Assembly (NCBI GenBank): GCA_030035585.1
Contig: CM057473.1
Location: 6,560,501-6,624,500, forward strand
DNA length: 64,000 bases
From: Dugong dugon
Lineage: Eukaryota > Chordata > Mammalia > Sirenia > Dugongidae
Direction of reading: 5' to 3'
Part shown: positions 9,985 through 20,990 of the stretch, piece after piece
Layout: every line of letters begins with the position of its first letter
Numbering within the stretch: position 1 is the stretch's first letter
The notes under the pieces: model-generated
Database searches by the model: none
Told to the model about the DNA's origin: nothing
Seen by the model: only the letters and a program-made list of their open reading frames with translations
Program-made: the position numbers and the translations under genes

Positions 9985-10935
9985 GAGACCAGAACAAGGG
10001 ACACTGCATGGTTTATAGTCAAGAAAGGTGGGCATCAGGGCTGTATCCTTTCACCATACTTATTCAATCTGTATGCTGAGCAAATGATCCAAGAAGCTGC
10101 ACTATATGAAGAAGAACACTACATCAAGACTGGAGGAAGACTCATTAACAACCTGTGATATGCAGATAACACAACCTTTGCTTGCTGAAAGTGAAAAGGA
10201 TTTGAAGCACTTACTGATGAAGATCAAAGACCAGAGCCTTCACTATGGATTACACCTCAACATAAAGAAAACAAAAATCCTCACAACTGGACCAATAAGC
10301 AACATCATGATAAATGGAGAAAATATTGAAGTCGTCGAGGATTCATTTTACTTAGATCCACAATCAACGTTCATGGAAGCAGCAATCAGTAAATCAAACA
10401 ACATATTTCATTGGGCAAATCTGCTGCAAAAGACCTCTTTAAAGTGTTAAAAAGCAAAGATGTCGCTTCGAGGACTAAGGTGACCCTGACCCAAGTCATA
10501 TTTTCAATCACCTCGTATGCATTGAGCTGGACAATGAATAAGGAAGACGGAAGAAGAACCTATGTCTGAATTATGGTGTTGGAAAAGAATATTGAATATA
10601 CCATGGACTGCCAGAAGAACAAACAAATCTGTCTTGGAAGAAGTACAGCCAGAATGCTCATTAGAAACAAGGATGACAAGACTTCATCTCACTTATTTTG
10701 GACATGTTATCAGGAGGGACTGGTCCCTGGAGAAGGACATCATGCTTGGTAAAGTACAGGGTCAGGGAAAAAGAGGAAAATCCTCAACCATATGGATTGA
10801 CACGGTGGCTGCAACAGTGGCTCAAACATAGCAACGATCTTGAGGATGGCATAGGACTGGGCAGTGTTTCATTGTATTGTACATAGGGTCACTACGAGTC
10901 AGAACTGACTTGACAGCACCTAACAACAACAACTT
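9985..10935 (+). mobile_element. RTE LINE, reverse transcriptase to 3' end
   Basis: Conceptual translation gives the RT fingers/palm of an RTE/BovB-like element: 'GCILSPYLFNLYAEQMIQEA', then the catalytic box at 10,159-10,170 reading YADN instead of YADD, preceded by an in-frame TGA at 10,156-10,158 (probable CGA to TGA decay). After a frameshift it continues 'AESEKDLKHLLMKIKDQS' and later 'ELWCWKRILNIPWTARRTNK' and 'LEKDIMLGKVQGQGKRGK'. The 3' tail reads 'gagtcagaactgacttgac' and ends '(caa)n' at about 10,932. Multiple stops and frameshifts make it inactive. This is the best-preserved RTE copy in the window. Confidence 0.88.
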
Positions 10936-11525
10936 AGAGACTGGATATAAACATAAAGGAGAGCAATGTATCAAAACTGGCCACTAGTATCTTCCCATGC
11001 AAGCCAGAATGAAGGATGGGCCCTTCCACTTGGAATTGTGGAGATTAGAAGCTGATTGGGAGGAGGAGAGGAAAAGGATTTCACTTCCAACATTCTGAGG
11101 TTGAGGTGGTGGCACAAGCGGAGATTCCCACAAGCAGCTAATATAGGCAGGTGATGTTTGAAGCTGTGGGAGTAATCTGATTTACCAAGTGAATAAAAGG
11201 GGAGACAAGCTGAGTCAGGAAGAGCACTTTAGGAGGACCCCCTGAGTTAAAGGAGCAGGAGGTGGATAAGGGACCAGCTAATGAAATGAAGTGATGGGGA
11301 AGATGGAGTGGGATGCTTCCTTAAGTCCCCTGTGCTTTGAGTCCTCTGCTTTTCGTATCTGAGATTGCTCTGCCGGTGGGCATATCCATCTGGGGGCCAG
11401 CCCTACTCCTACAGAATCCTAGTCTAGAAGATCAGTGTACAGCACTAAGACAGTCTTGTTTCCCATACTGTTTGAGCTTCTTTCCACTCTCATTCCAATA
11501 ACCAGGCCATTGCCATGTTCTCGTG
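10936..11525. other. Unassigned intergenic DNA
   Basis: No gene or repeat recognised; mildly purine-rich. Confidence 0.45.
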
Positions 11526-11700
11526 GGATAAAGACCCCACCAGGTGCAGTGGTTAAGAGCTTGGCTGCTAACCAAAAGGTCAGCAGTTCAAATCCACCAG
11601 CTGCTTCTTGGAAACCCTATGGGGCAGTTCTACTCTGGCCTATAGGGTCGCTATGAGTTGGCATCAACTCAACAGCAATGGGTTTGGTTTTTTTGTTTTC
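11526..11700 (+). repeat. AfroSINE type A
   Basis: Well-preserved copy from 'gtgcagtggttaagagcttg' through 'atgagttggcatcaactcaa' to a T-rich end. Confidence 0.88.
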
Positions 11701-12169
11701 TCACAAACAGGTCAGATGATCAGCTTCCTCTCTTGCTCATACACTCCGAGTCTTAATTCTTTGACTGCCATCCCAGTCTTACTCGGTCTTCCCCTCACTT
11801 TTCCTTATCTTCTACCCGCTCAAATCCTAAGGTTGCAGTCACCGTGGCAGTCCTCCCACCTTCCCGATGCCAATGACCACCTACTTGAGCAGCCCATAAC
11901 AACTGGGCTTCAGAATTTCTGATGATCAGATTCTAACTCCCAGTTTTTCTTAGTCACACTGTATCCCAAGCTTGGGAGAGGCAGGCAAAGGGTTATCAGC
12001 AAAGTACGGAATGACAGAAAGCACCGGAGGGAAATTTCTGCAAAGAAAAATGGTCTCACCTTAGAGACAGGTATAATTGAGTTGTTAAAAGTGAGGGCTC
12101 TTAATTGTACATGTAGAAACTTTCAAAATGGTGTATATGGCTACATATATTTTCACCAGAAAAAAAAGT
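11701..12169. other. Unassigned intergenic DNA
   Basis: Pyrimidine-rich 11,720-11,870, otherwise nothing recognised. Confidence 0.4.
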
Positions 12170-12305
12170 CCTCAAGGTCGAGAAGGGGGAGTGTTGACAT
12201 GTAGTGGGGTTGTTAACCAATGTCATAAAACGGTATGTGTACTGACTATTTAATGAGAAACTATTTTTCTGTAAAACTTCATCTAAAGTATAATAAAAAA
12301 TATTT
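12170..12305 (+). mobile_element. L1 3'-end remnant
   Basis: 'ttaatgagaaactatttttc', 'aaaacttcatctaaag' and an A-rich end are the sense version of the T-rich start of the antisense L1 3' end at 24,830-24,890. Confidence 0.6.
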
Positions 12306-12329
12306 TTAAAAAGTGGGGGCCTTACACTT

Positions 12330-12440
12330 ATATGAAATATCTAGAATAAGCAAATGTATAGAGACCAGAGTTTATTAGTGGCTACCAAGAATGGGAGGAA
12401 GAGAGGCAAGGAGGACTCATTGTCTAGGAGGTATTGAGTA
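12330..12440 (+). mobile_element. Old L1 3' UTR fragment
   Basis: 'agaataagcaaatgtataga' followed by 'gaccagagtttattagtggc' is typical of old mammalian L1 3' ends; the antisense form occurs at 35,336-35,560. Confidence 0.55.
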
Positions 12441-12489
12441 TCTGTTAATGAAAACCAAACTACAATTAAAAAGCAAAAATATGGGGGGG

Positions 12490-12695
12490 TCTAGAACCAG
12501 AGAGGCTGGGCTCAAATTCTGGGTCTCACATAAGTGGGTATTTTCTAACATGTTGCTTAACCGCTTTGTGCCTCAGTTTCCTCATTTGTGACATTTACAT
12601 AATAGTAGTGCTAACCTCCCATGGTTGGTATGAGTATTGAGCAAGCTACTACATGAAAAGCACTAAGAACAATTCCTGGTATGTAGTAAGAACAA
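12490..12695 (+). repeat. MIR element
   Basis: 'gggctcaaattctgggtctc', 'gcctcagtttcctcatttgt' and 'gagtattgagcaagc' occur in MIR order and spacing. Confidence 0.75.
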
Positions 12696-12784
12696 AACAA
12701 ATGCTCCTTAAGGAGAACCCTTTCCTATTTATATCTAAAAGAGAAGATTGTCAAGAGCTGTGAGCCCATCCTTTATATAATTTC

Positions 12785-12960
12785 TATAGTTTACATAAAC
12801 TTCTAGAGCTGGAAGGAGAAATGGAGAACATTAGTCTACCAACTTTATATTGAGGTTGAGATAGTTGAGGCTTAATGAGGCTATGTGATCGTCTAAGAGC
12901 ACTGAGCTGTAGTGAGTGGCTAGGTCAGGTCTGGGACCCAGGTCTCCTAACTTCCTGAGT
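12785..12960 (+). repeat. MIR-like or related ancient repeat
   Basis: 'cttctagagctggaaggaga' through 'ctgggacccaggtctcctaa' is a pattern common in mammalian genomes, but I cannot fix the subfamily. Confidence 0.5.
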
Positions 12961-13339
12961 GGCTGGCCTAGGCCTTTTCTTCTTGACCCTTGGATGAGCC
13001 TCACTTGTGCATGGAGGTTGCTGAATACCAGCTTGGTTCAGACCTTCCAAATGCCTGACTTCACACTCTCAGGTTGCTATGATAGGATGCAAAGGGATGA
13101 ATAAATAAGACACATTTTTTTTCAAAGATTTCACTACAGCTGCTTTCCATGGTGCTTTGGAAAATGCCATACCAGTGTTGGTATGGAAATAACAGTAAAA
13201 TTGTTAAGATGTGTGTAATGATAGCAGACAGGGTTTAAAAATGAAATGTTAAGAGATACCTCTACCCCATGCGTGTTTTGCTGAAATTTGAAGAAACACA
13301 CCTAAGATTATAGTCTAGTTTCATTAAACCTTGTGCGCT
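12961..13339. other. Unassigned intergenic DNA
   Basis: Nothing recognised. A 62-residue frame at 12,916-13,104 has no domain. Confidence 0.4.
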
Positions 13340-14190
13340 GTATTTTTTTTTTATTGTTGTAATTAAATGAAGTTCACATTTCAAGTTACTCCTCCATACA
13401 GAATTTTTTTTTGACATACCTTGTTATGAGACCCCAACTGCTCACCCCATTCTGCGACAGCACACTCCTCCCCTCCGCCCCTGATTCCCCATGAACATTC
13501 AACCAGCTCCTAACCCTTTCTGCCTTCCCATCTCACCTCTGGACAGATGCCACCCCTTTGGTCTGTTGTATCTACTTGATTAAGAGGCACATTCTTCACA
13601 AGTATCACTTTATGTCCCACAGTCCAGTCCAATCCCTGTCTGAAGAGTTGGCCTTGGAAATTGTTTTAGTTCTGGGGTGATACAGAGACCAGGGGCCATG
13701 CTTTCCAGGGTGCCTCCAGTCTCAGTCAGACCATTAAATCTGGTCTTCTCACTAGAATTTGAGTTTTGCATCACATCGTTCTACTGCTCCATCAGGGACC
13801 CTCTGTTGTGTTCCCTGTCAGGACCTTCATTGGTGGTAGCCGGGCACCATCTAGTTCTTCTGGTCTCAGGCTGATGAAGTCTCTGGTTTATGTGGCCCAT
13901 TCTGTCTCTTGGGCTAGTACTTTCCTTGTGTCTTTGGTGTTCTTCATTCTCCTTTACTCCAAGTGGTTGGGACCAATTGATGCATCTTAGATGACCATTT
14001 AGCAAGCTTTTAAGACCCCAGATGCCACTCACCAAAGTAGGATGCAGAACATTTTCTTAATAAGCTTTGTTATGCCAATTAACATAGATGTCCCCTGAAA
14101 GCATGGTCCCTAGACCCTGCATCCCTGCTACTCTGTCTCTCAAAGTATTTGATTGTATTGAGGAAACTTCTTAGCTTTGGTTTAGTCCAG
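13340..14190 (-). mobile_element. Afrotherian L1 3' end, antisense
   Basis: Starts with a T-rich run (13,347-13,356; the poly(A) tail in reverse) and matches in reverse the L1 3' UTR at 52,930-53,770. Shared blocks include 'taagaccccagatgccactc', 'ggtgttcttcattctccttt' and 'agatgtcccctgaaagcatg'. Only the 3' UTR remains, as in most 5'-truncated L1 insertions. Short frames here are UTR artefacts. Confidence 0.8.
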
Positions 14191-14334
14191 TTGTATGCAC
14201 CGTATTAAGGTACTGAATATAAGAGTAAATATAAAGTGATCGGTGTAGGGAATTTACATGAAACCAAAAGATAAGTTTGGCTCATTATTAAGATCAGTCT
14301 TACAAATTTGTAGGTTGGATGGCTTATGAGATTC

Positions 14335-14475
14335 ATTCATACATTTATTCAGTTGGTGGGTATTTACTGAGTGCCCCCTAAGTGGTAGGCACAGTGTTAG
14401 ACACTGGAGTTTCAGGTAAACAAAGCAGACAAGGAGTCTGCAATCACTGTGTTTATAATAAAATAAATAAAACAA
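14335..14475 (+). repeat. L2-like fragment
   Basis: 'tttattcagttggtgggtat', 'tactgagtgccccctaagtg' and 'tagacactggag' resemble the common L2 3' region. Short and diverged. Confidence 0.5.
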
Positions 14476-14496
14476 TTAGAGAGTTGATAATGACTG

Positions 14497-15013
14497 TCTT
14501 AGGTATTTAGTGCTGCTATAACAGAAATACCACAAATGAATGACTTTAACAAAGAGAAATTTATTCTCTCACAGTTCAGGAGGCTAGAAGTCCAAATTCA
14601 GGGTGCCAGATCTAGGAGAAGGCTTTCTCTCTGTTGATTCTGGAGGAAGGTCCTTGTCACCAATCATCCCCTGGTCTAGGAGCTTCTCAGCCCAGATATT
14701 TCAGATTCAAAAACCCGCTCTGCTCCTGGCACTGCTTTCTTGGTGGTACGAGGTCTCTCTGTCTCTCTGCTCACTTCTCTCTTTTATATCTCAAAAGAGA
14801 TTGATTAAAGACACAACCTAATCTTGGAGATTGAGTCCTGCCTTATTAACACAACTGCCCCTAATCCTGCCTCATTAACATCATAGAGGTTGGATTTACA
14901 AGGCACAGGAAAATCACATCAGATGACAAAATAGTGGACAATCACACAATACTGTAAATCATGGCCTAGCCAAGTTGACACACATTTTGGGGGGACACAA
15001 TTCAATCCAGAGC
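14497..15013 (-). mobile_element. MaLR-like solo LTR, antisense
   Basis: Near full-length: 'tagtgctgctataacagaaa' at the left and 'ggggggacacaattcaatcc' at the right, about 515 bases. Very close to the copy at 26,527-27,050. Confidence 0.72.
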
Positions 15014-15094
15014 AATGACCAGGAGGGTACTAAGCAGGGCATTGTGAGGGACATTGATGAGAGGAACTGATTTAGATCAGATAAACAGAACATA

Positions 15095-15303
15095 TGTTGT
15101 TGCTAGCAGCTGTTGAGTCTGCACCCGACTCATGGTGACCCCATGTGTGACAGAGTAGAACTGCTGCATAGGGTTTTCTTGGCTGTAATCTTTATGGAAG
15201 CAGTTTGCCAGGCCTTTCTTCTGCAGAGCTGCTAGGTGAGTTCAAATAATCAGTCTTTAGGTTAGCAGCCTATCCCAAACCACTTGTGCCAATCAGGCTC
15301 CTA
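15095..15303 (-). repeat. AfroSINE, long-body form, antisense
   Basis: Body reads 'ctgtaatctttatggaagca', tail 'gcacccgactcatggtgacc'. Shares features of types A and B. Confidence 0.75.
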
Positions 15304-15329
15304 ACAGAATGGATGAAACAAAAAACTGA

Positions 15330-15483
15330 GCCCGTGGTCGTCGAGTCAATTCTGACTCATGGCGACCCTATAGGACAGAGTAGAACTGCCCCATAGGGTT
15401 TCCAAGGAGCGACTGGTAGATCTGAACTGCCGACCTTTTGGTTAGCAGCCTGAGCTCTTAACCACGGCACCACCAGGGCTCCA
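15330..15483 (-). repeat. AfroSINE type A, antisense
   Basis: Clean short-body copy, from 'gtcgtcgagtcaattctgac' to 'ttaaccacggcaccaccagg'. Confidence 0.88.
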
Positions 15484-15559
15484 CGGAGAGAGGCAAATGG
15501 GGAGAGAAGGACAATTAAGAGTCAATTGTAAAAGACCAGATGGAAAATCATGGGGATCT

Positions 15560-15750
15560 GGGCTAGTGCAGAGGACATTTGGCAACGTGTGCAGAGATTT
15601 TGGGTTGTCACAAATTGGGAGGGGGGTGCTACTGACATCTAGTGGATAGAGTCCAGAGAAGTTGTTGAACATTCTATAATGCCCAGGGCAGACCACCACA
15701 ACAGATAATTTTCTGGCCCAAAATGTCAATAGTTTTGAAATTGAGAAACC
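15560..15750 (+). mobile_element. MER5A-like hAT fragment
   Basis: 'gacatttggcaacgtgtgca', 'gctactgacatctagtggat' and 'ggcccaaaatgtcaatag' match the MER5A non-autonomous DNA transposon in sense order. Related copies are at 56,000 and 59,290. Confidence 0.8.
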
Positions 15751-16046
15751 TTGGGTTAACATGGCAGCAGTGGGACAGGAGAGAAGTAGATTAAAGACAT
15801 CTTTTGGCGGTAAAACCAGTAGTGTACGAACATCAGTTGAATCCGGGAAAAGAAGGTAAGGGAAAAATCAAAGACAACCCCCTAAGTGTCTGGTTTTAAT
15901 AGCTAGATGAGAGATGGTACTCATACTGAAATGAGAAAATTTAGAAGAGGACCAGGTATAGGGCAATGACATGGTGCAGAACCAAGTTTGACATCTGGAA
16001 TTCTCCCTGTTATAGCAGGAATACTCATTAGAACTGGCTACATAAA
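15751..16046. other. Unassigned intergenic DNA
   Basis: Nothing recognised in about 300 bases. Confidence 0.4.
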
Positions 16047-16213
16047 TCTGGTGCCCTGGTGGCACAGTGGTTAAGAGCCTGACTGCTAACCAAAAGGCTG
16101 GCAATTCAAATCCACCAGCCAATCCCTGGAAACCCCAGGGACAGTTTCACTCCGTCCTATAGGGTCACTATGAGTCAGAATCAAATCAATGGCAATGGGT
16201 TTGGTTTTTGTGT
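16047..16213 (+). repeat. AfroSINE type A
   Basis: 'ggtgccctggtggcacagtg' head; tail diverged ('gagtcagaatcaaatcaatg'). Confidence 0.87.
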
Positions 16214-17254
16214 ACGTAAATCTGGAATTCAGATACAAGATCCCTGCAAAAGGCAAAAATTGGGGATTCTTGGTTTCAAGGTAGTTTTTAAAGTCATAGG
16301 AGCATATGACATCATCTTGTAGACAAGACAGCAAAGAAATCAGGATTTTAATCCCAAACTGGCCACTCTTTTTCAGCAGACCCTAAAAGCCACTTGATCT
16401 TTTGCTTTCAGTCAGCGCACTGAGTAACTTAAGAAGCATACTCAAGCATACTCGCCACATCTCAAAAATACAGCTATAACATTTGGGTTCTGTAGTTTAA
16501 GTTATGTCTTTTCGTATCTGGTTATCTTCTAAAAAGTAATTTTAACTGGATCAGTGCGCGTAATGCGGTCATCTCGCATCGGAAGCAGCCGCTGCAAGCT
16601 ACGGCAGCGCCTCACTGTTAACCGCACTGCCTCAGTTGAAGCTTAAATTTGGGGACTGGAAAAAAAGACGGCAAGCATTCAACTGAACATTTTTCATCTG
16701 AAGAGGGCACTGTCAAGAATTGTGAATCAAAAGTGATAAACATGGCCGTTATGGGTTAAAAATAACTGGATGCATATATATGCGCACAAAATACAGTCTT
16801 TCTAAAACGCACAAAAACAAATTAACAGCAGCTGCTGATCACTCATGAGTAACTCAGCGCCGTCCGCCTGTGTACATGAGCAGTGGAGGGAGGCATTTTA
16901 ACAAGGAAATACAGTTCAGTTTTAAGCTTTACAGAATTTTACAGATGATACAGAAAAGTAACTTAGGTGTGCCATTAAGAAACCTACGTTAGGATATGCA
17001 ATCTTTCTAGTTATCTCTAAAAATCAGGAAGAACTGTTTGCTCTTCAACCAAAGGTAGAAAGCAGTAAAACTTTCTTAAATTGTATGTTGCCCAACAGTG
17101 GAGCAAAATTGTTAGCTGATTTCCCACCGGACAAAATATTCTAGTGTCTGCCATCTGGGGCACATTTAAATGGTAATGTAGAGGTATAGGTTTATTTGAC
17201 CAGTAAAGTAACCACCATAAACAAACAAATACATAGGGAGTAAGGAGGGCCTGA
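16214..17254. other. Unassigned intergenic DNA with a CpG-bearing core
   Basis: About 1 kb free of recent repeats. The segment 16,550-16,625 carries eight or more CpG sites ('gtgcgcgtaatgcggtc', 'ctcgcatcgg', 'ctacggcagcgc') in an otherwise AT-rich stretch, with further CpGs to 16,870. There is no open frame of note. It could be a decayed DNA transposon or a conserved non-coding element. Confidence 0.4.
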
Positions 17255-17475
17255 CAGGTCCATGGGTGGTGCAAAGAGTTTGTGCTTGACTGCTAAAGGC
17301 TGGCTGTTTGAACCCATACAGTGGCACCATGGAAGAAAGGTCTGGTGATCTGCTTTCTTCTGATGATCTGCTTTCGTAAAGATTAAGTCAAGAAAACCCT
17401 ATAGAGCAGTTCTACTCTGTAACATGCATGCTTGCCACGAACTGGAAATGACTGGACAGCCATAGGTTTGGTTTG
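17255..17475 (+). repeat. AfroSINE type B
   Basis: Head 'tccatgggtggtgcaaagag', body with 'ggtctggtgatctgctttc' (partly duplicated), tail 'aactggaaatgactggacag'. Confidence 0.78.
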
Positions 17476-17599
17476 GGTTTTGGAACAAAGGCCTTGGGAA
17501 ATATATGTAATAGCTCATATAATTATCCAATGGCCCTACTGTGGAATTTTTGTTCTCCTTTTATACATGAGGATAAGAAGTCTTAGAAAGTTTATCAGT

Positions 17600-18040
17600 G
17601 AGTATAGAGCTGATTATGCTGCAGTGACAAATCTCACATTTTTGTGGCTTAACCTATAAAATGGATTTCTTTCTCACAGGAAGTTTGGTGCTAGTCTGTC
17701 AATGGTTCAAGGAAATTCCCTTCCAGAGCATGTAGCTTTCAGAGTTATTCTGGCAAAGGAAGAGAGTGCTGGAGTGCCGCACATGGCCTTTTCATTGCCT
17801 CAACTTGAAAATGGAGCAGACCACTTCTATTCTGATTTCATTTCAAAAACTGACAGGGGATTCCGCCTGACTGCAGAAGTACAGGTTTTCATGTGCCCGG
17901 GAGGGAGAGAACTGTGTATGGAGAAGCACCACCAGCAATTTCTATCAGGAGAGTTATGTGGTTTAACCAAGGCTACAAAGCCAGAATGTGATGAAGTCAG
18001 AATCCAAACACGGTTTATTCAAAAGCTGCCTTAACTCTAG
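17600..18040 (-). repeat. Diverged LTR-like repeat
   Basis: 'attatgctgcagtgacaaat' and the following 'tggcttaacctataaaatgg' resemble an old mammalian LTR family in reverse, also seen at 58,680-58,960. A 110-residue frame at 17,702-18,034 lies inside it and shows no protein domain. Confidence 0.4.
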
Positions 18041-18257
18041 ACCTTGTGTCTTCAAGCACTAGCTGTAAAATATCTACTACATATTGGCTCTGGATGTACC
18101 AAGAAAAAATAGAAAACTGGATATGCCTAATACAAATATTAAGGTTTAAAAAAAAAACAAAAAACCCTCTAACAGACTTTATATATATTTTCCCTTTAAA
18201 AAGTACTTACAGATCACTTACAAACTATCCATTCTTTCAATTATGGCTGAAGGATTA

Positions 18258-18667
18258 TGTCTTAGTTAACCAGTGGTGTATGACAGAAACACCACAAACG
18301 GCTGGGTTTTAACAAACAAGAAATTCATTTCTCACAGTTTAGGAGGCTCGAAGTTTGAATCCAGGGTGATGGTTCTGGGGGAAGGCCGTCTCTCCCTGTC
18401 GGCTCTGGAGGAAGGTCCTTGTCTCTTTTTGGGCGTCTGCTCCTGGGCGATCTTCATGTGGCTTGGCATCTCTCTTCCCCCACCTCTGCTGCCTAGCTTG
18501 CATTTAATCTCTTTTATATGTCAAAAGAGATTGACTAGACACACCCTACACTAATCCTGTATTATTAACATAACAAAGACAACCCATTCCCAAATGGAAT
18601 TATCACCACAGGCATAGGGGTCAGGATTTACAACACATATTTTTGGGAGACACAGTTCAATTCATAA
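18258..18667 (-). mobile_element. MaLR-like LTR, antisense
   Basis: 'gtcttagttaaccagtggtg', 'ctcacagtttaggaggctcg', 'acccattcccaaatggaatt' and 'ggagacacagttcaattcat' define a full-length-like LTR of the subfamily also present at 8,846 and 44,495. Confidence 0.7.
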
Positions 18668-18712
18668 CGGGTCACTTCCTCATGCAGCCTTTCTTAAACC
18701 ACTGGATGAGGT

Positions 18713-18900
18713 TACAAACTGCCATTGAGTTGACTCCAACTCATGGTGACCTCATACGTGTCTGAGTAGAACTGTGTTCCATAGGGTTTTCAATGGCTGA
18801 TTTTTTGGAAGTAGATGATTGTCAGAAATTCCTTCCAAGGTGCTTCTGGATGGACTTGAACCTCCAACCTTTGAGTTAGCAACAGAACACCCAGGGACTC
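18713..18900 (-). repeat. AfroSINE type B, antisense
   Basis: 'attgagttgactccaactca', 'agaactgtgttccataggg' and head 'caacagaacacccagggact'. Confidence 0.8.
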
Positions 18901-18939
18901 CAGACGAGGTTAAATTGCCCCTTCGTGCTCATAGAACTG

Positions 18940-19100
18940 TTTTATAGAACTCATCACACTCCCTTAATGCCTGTGAGTTTCCTAATGCCAGCAACTATAT
19001 CCCTGCTGTGTCTCCAGGGCTTGGCACAATTCCTGACACAAAATAGGCAACTAATAAGTATGCATTGAATGAACGAATGAATGAATGCATGGAGAGACTG
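18940..19100 (+). repeat. L2-like 3' end
   Basis: 'tgtctccagggcttggcaca', 'aataggcaactaataag' and a GAATGAAT tail match the usual 3' end of L2. Confidence 0.6.
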
Positions 19101-20329
19101 ACTCCTTTCCGAGAAGGTCATGCCGTTGTTTGACACTTTTCTGTCTTAAATGCTGTCTAAAATGAGGTGAAATTTACTCCTGCACAACCTCCATCCAATA
19201 TTTTTATTTCTTCCCATTAAACTAACATTGAATAAGGCTCATCTTTGAACCTAAGAGTTCTTCAAATTTCTGAAGGTAGCCAGCACATGCCCCTAACTCT
19301 TTCTGTTTTCCTCAACTCTTCCATGAGTAAGATATCTTCCTGAATTTCTGTCAACCCTTCTTCTTATCTTTGGTTTTGTTAGCCTTCATCCCAAAGTGTA
19401 GTGCTCAGAACCAGGTACACTACTCAAGGTGTGAACTGACTGGTTTAGAGCAGTGGGATTATAGCCTCCCTTGGAGCAAGGATGGTGTGTTTTTTCCCCC
19501 CACTATAAAATCCCCAGTAGAAACTACAGTGTCTGGCTCCACATACAGGATACCAGTAGATTATTTGTTGAATGAATAGATGAATGTGTGCACCTTAAGA
19601 CAGATTTATTTTGTAATTGTTTCCCATTCTTGGCCCATATATCTATGGACGTCTTTTTTTTAGATGGAGTTACTCATTTTAGGTGAGCTCTCGCTCTCCA
19701 AAATCCATATTTAAAAAAAAAAACCTCTGCCAGATGTTAATACAGAACAAGCAAACACTTACATAGAACATTCCCCCACAAAGCCCTGAGGAAATTAAGC
19801 CAAAAATGATCAAATCCTGATGATTTCCCCAGAGAAGTGACCTTGCCCTTCTACAGAAAATCGTCTCCGAACCTACATTGCAAAAATAGCCTATCTTCCA
19901 GCGTTCCAACGTGACAGTCAAAAGAAAGAAATAAGAGAAGCAGCAGCGCTGGGACGCTGGAAGCGGCTCTTCCCCAGTTCTGCACGTGTAAATGGAAGCA
20001 ATTTACAAGAAGACATTATCTCGGGTCTGAATAGGAAAGAAGCCTCTCTCAGAGTACAGAAGGCTTCCGATTCTTCGCCTTCCCTTTCTTCTCTTCCTTT
20101 TCTTCGACCTTGTCAGAGTTGAGCCAGAGCTAGGATTTTCTCTGAAATATTGGCGTCCAAGAAGTCTGTTTTCCATCAAGTGATGGGACGAGCCATAGCT
20201 GGGAACCTCTAAGGTCCCCAAAAGCACAGGAGCACTACCAAGGAGGCCCCTCTGCCGCTCAGAGCAAGCACGAGAGGCTGCCTCTGCTGGGACCAACAGG
20301 GTAGATTTGGTTTGTCTTCAGGACGCCAC
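19101..20329. other. Proximal upstream region of GRIK1
   Basis: No repeat from the AfroSINE, L1 or MaLR groups intrudes in this 1.2 kb next to the CpG island, in contrast to the preceding 19 kb. It may hold promoter-proximal control sequence, but I identify no specific site. Confidence 0.4.
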
Positions 20330-20661
20330 ATTCAGCTGACTTTCCAGCGCCAGAGCGCAAAGTTGAGGGAGAGGGAGAATGTGCGTGCGTGTGCGCGCGT
20401 GTGTGAGTGTGTCTGGACCCGCGGAGCTGGGGCAGGCAGGAAATAAAGGGTGGGGCCAGCGAGGGGAGGAGGAAGGCAGGGATTGAGAGGAGCCAGAGCG
20501 TGGCTCGGATCCCAGTTAACCTGCCGGAGCTCATCCTGCTGCTCAGAGCTCCCGCGCCAAGTCCCCCAGTGCCCTCTCTCCTTCCCCGTCCGCCTGCTCG
20601 CCCCTTCTTCCCTCGCTGCACCCTCCTCCTCCCCCCACTTTTGCGTCTGACCTGAGGACGA

Positions 20662-20790
20662 ATGAGGAGGGGGACGTTCCCACAAATTGGGGCAGCAACT
20701 TTCCCCTGCCGGTCCCTGGGCTCGGGGAGCAGGAGCGCGCTGATGGCCCGCGGTCTGCGGCCCATGGAGCAGGAGGAGGAGGAACCGTGA
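20662..20790 (+). promoter_or_regulatory. Upstream ORF 1 in GRIK1 5' leader (42 codons)
   Basis: ATG at 20,662, TGA at 20,788-20,790. The stop overlaps the next ATG as TGATG. It ends in a run of glutamate codons. It would matter only if transcription starts upstream of 20,662. No homology is claimed. Confidence 0.5.
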
Positions 20791-20798
20791 TGGGCTAG
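20790..20798 (+). promoter_or_regulatory. Upstream ORF 2 (two codons, MG-stop)
   Basis: ATG GGC TAG, with its start overlapping the stop of upstream ORF 1. Such near-minimal ORFs can stall or recycle ribosomes. Confidence 0.5.
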
Positions 20799-20916
20799 CG
20801 GCAGCAGCCAGCAGCCCCGAGCCAGCCCGCGCCCCGGCCAGCTCGCGTTCCCACGCCCGCTCCCTCCATCCCGCGGCGTGGTGCGTGCAGGGCGCAGACC
20901 CGAGCATCCACAGAGA

Positions 20917-20985
20917 ATGAGGGGGAACCCGGCCCGAGCAGGGTGCATCACGCGAGCGGGCGGCAGCGGCTGTGCCTCGGCATGA
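20917..20985 (+). promoter_or_regulatory. Upstream ORF 3 (22 codons)
   Basis: ATG at 20,917 and TGA at 20,983-20,985, ending 17 bases before the main start. Overlaps upstream ORF 4 in another frame. Confidence 0.55.
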
Positions 20986-20990
20986 ATTAA
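20982..20990 (+). promoter_or_regulatory. Upstream ORF 4 (two codons, MN-stop)
   Basis: ATG AAT TAA in the same frame as the main coding sequence. Its TAA at 20,988-20,990 is the in-frame stop that fixes 21,003 as the first usable in-frame ATG. Confidence 0.6.

Noticed and set aside
9985..10935. Active RTE retrotransposon
   Set aside because: The catalytic box reads YADN, a TGA precedes it, frameshifts follow, and the endonuclease is missing.
17702..18034. 110-residue ORF as a possible gene
   Set aside because: It sits inside a diverged LTR-like repeat and shows no domain or splice structure.
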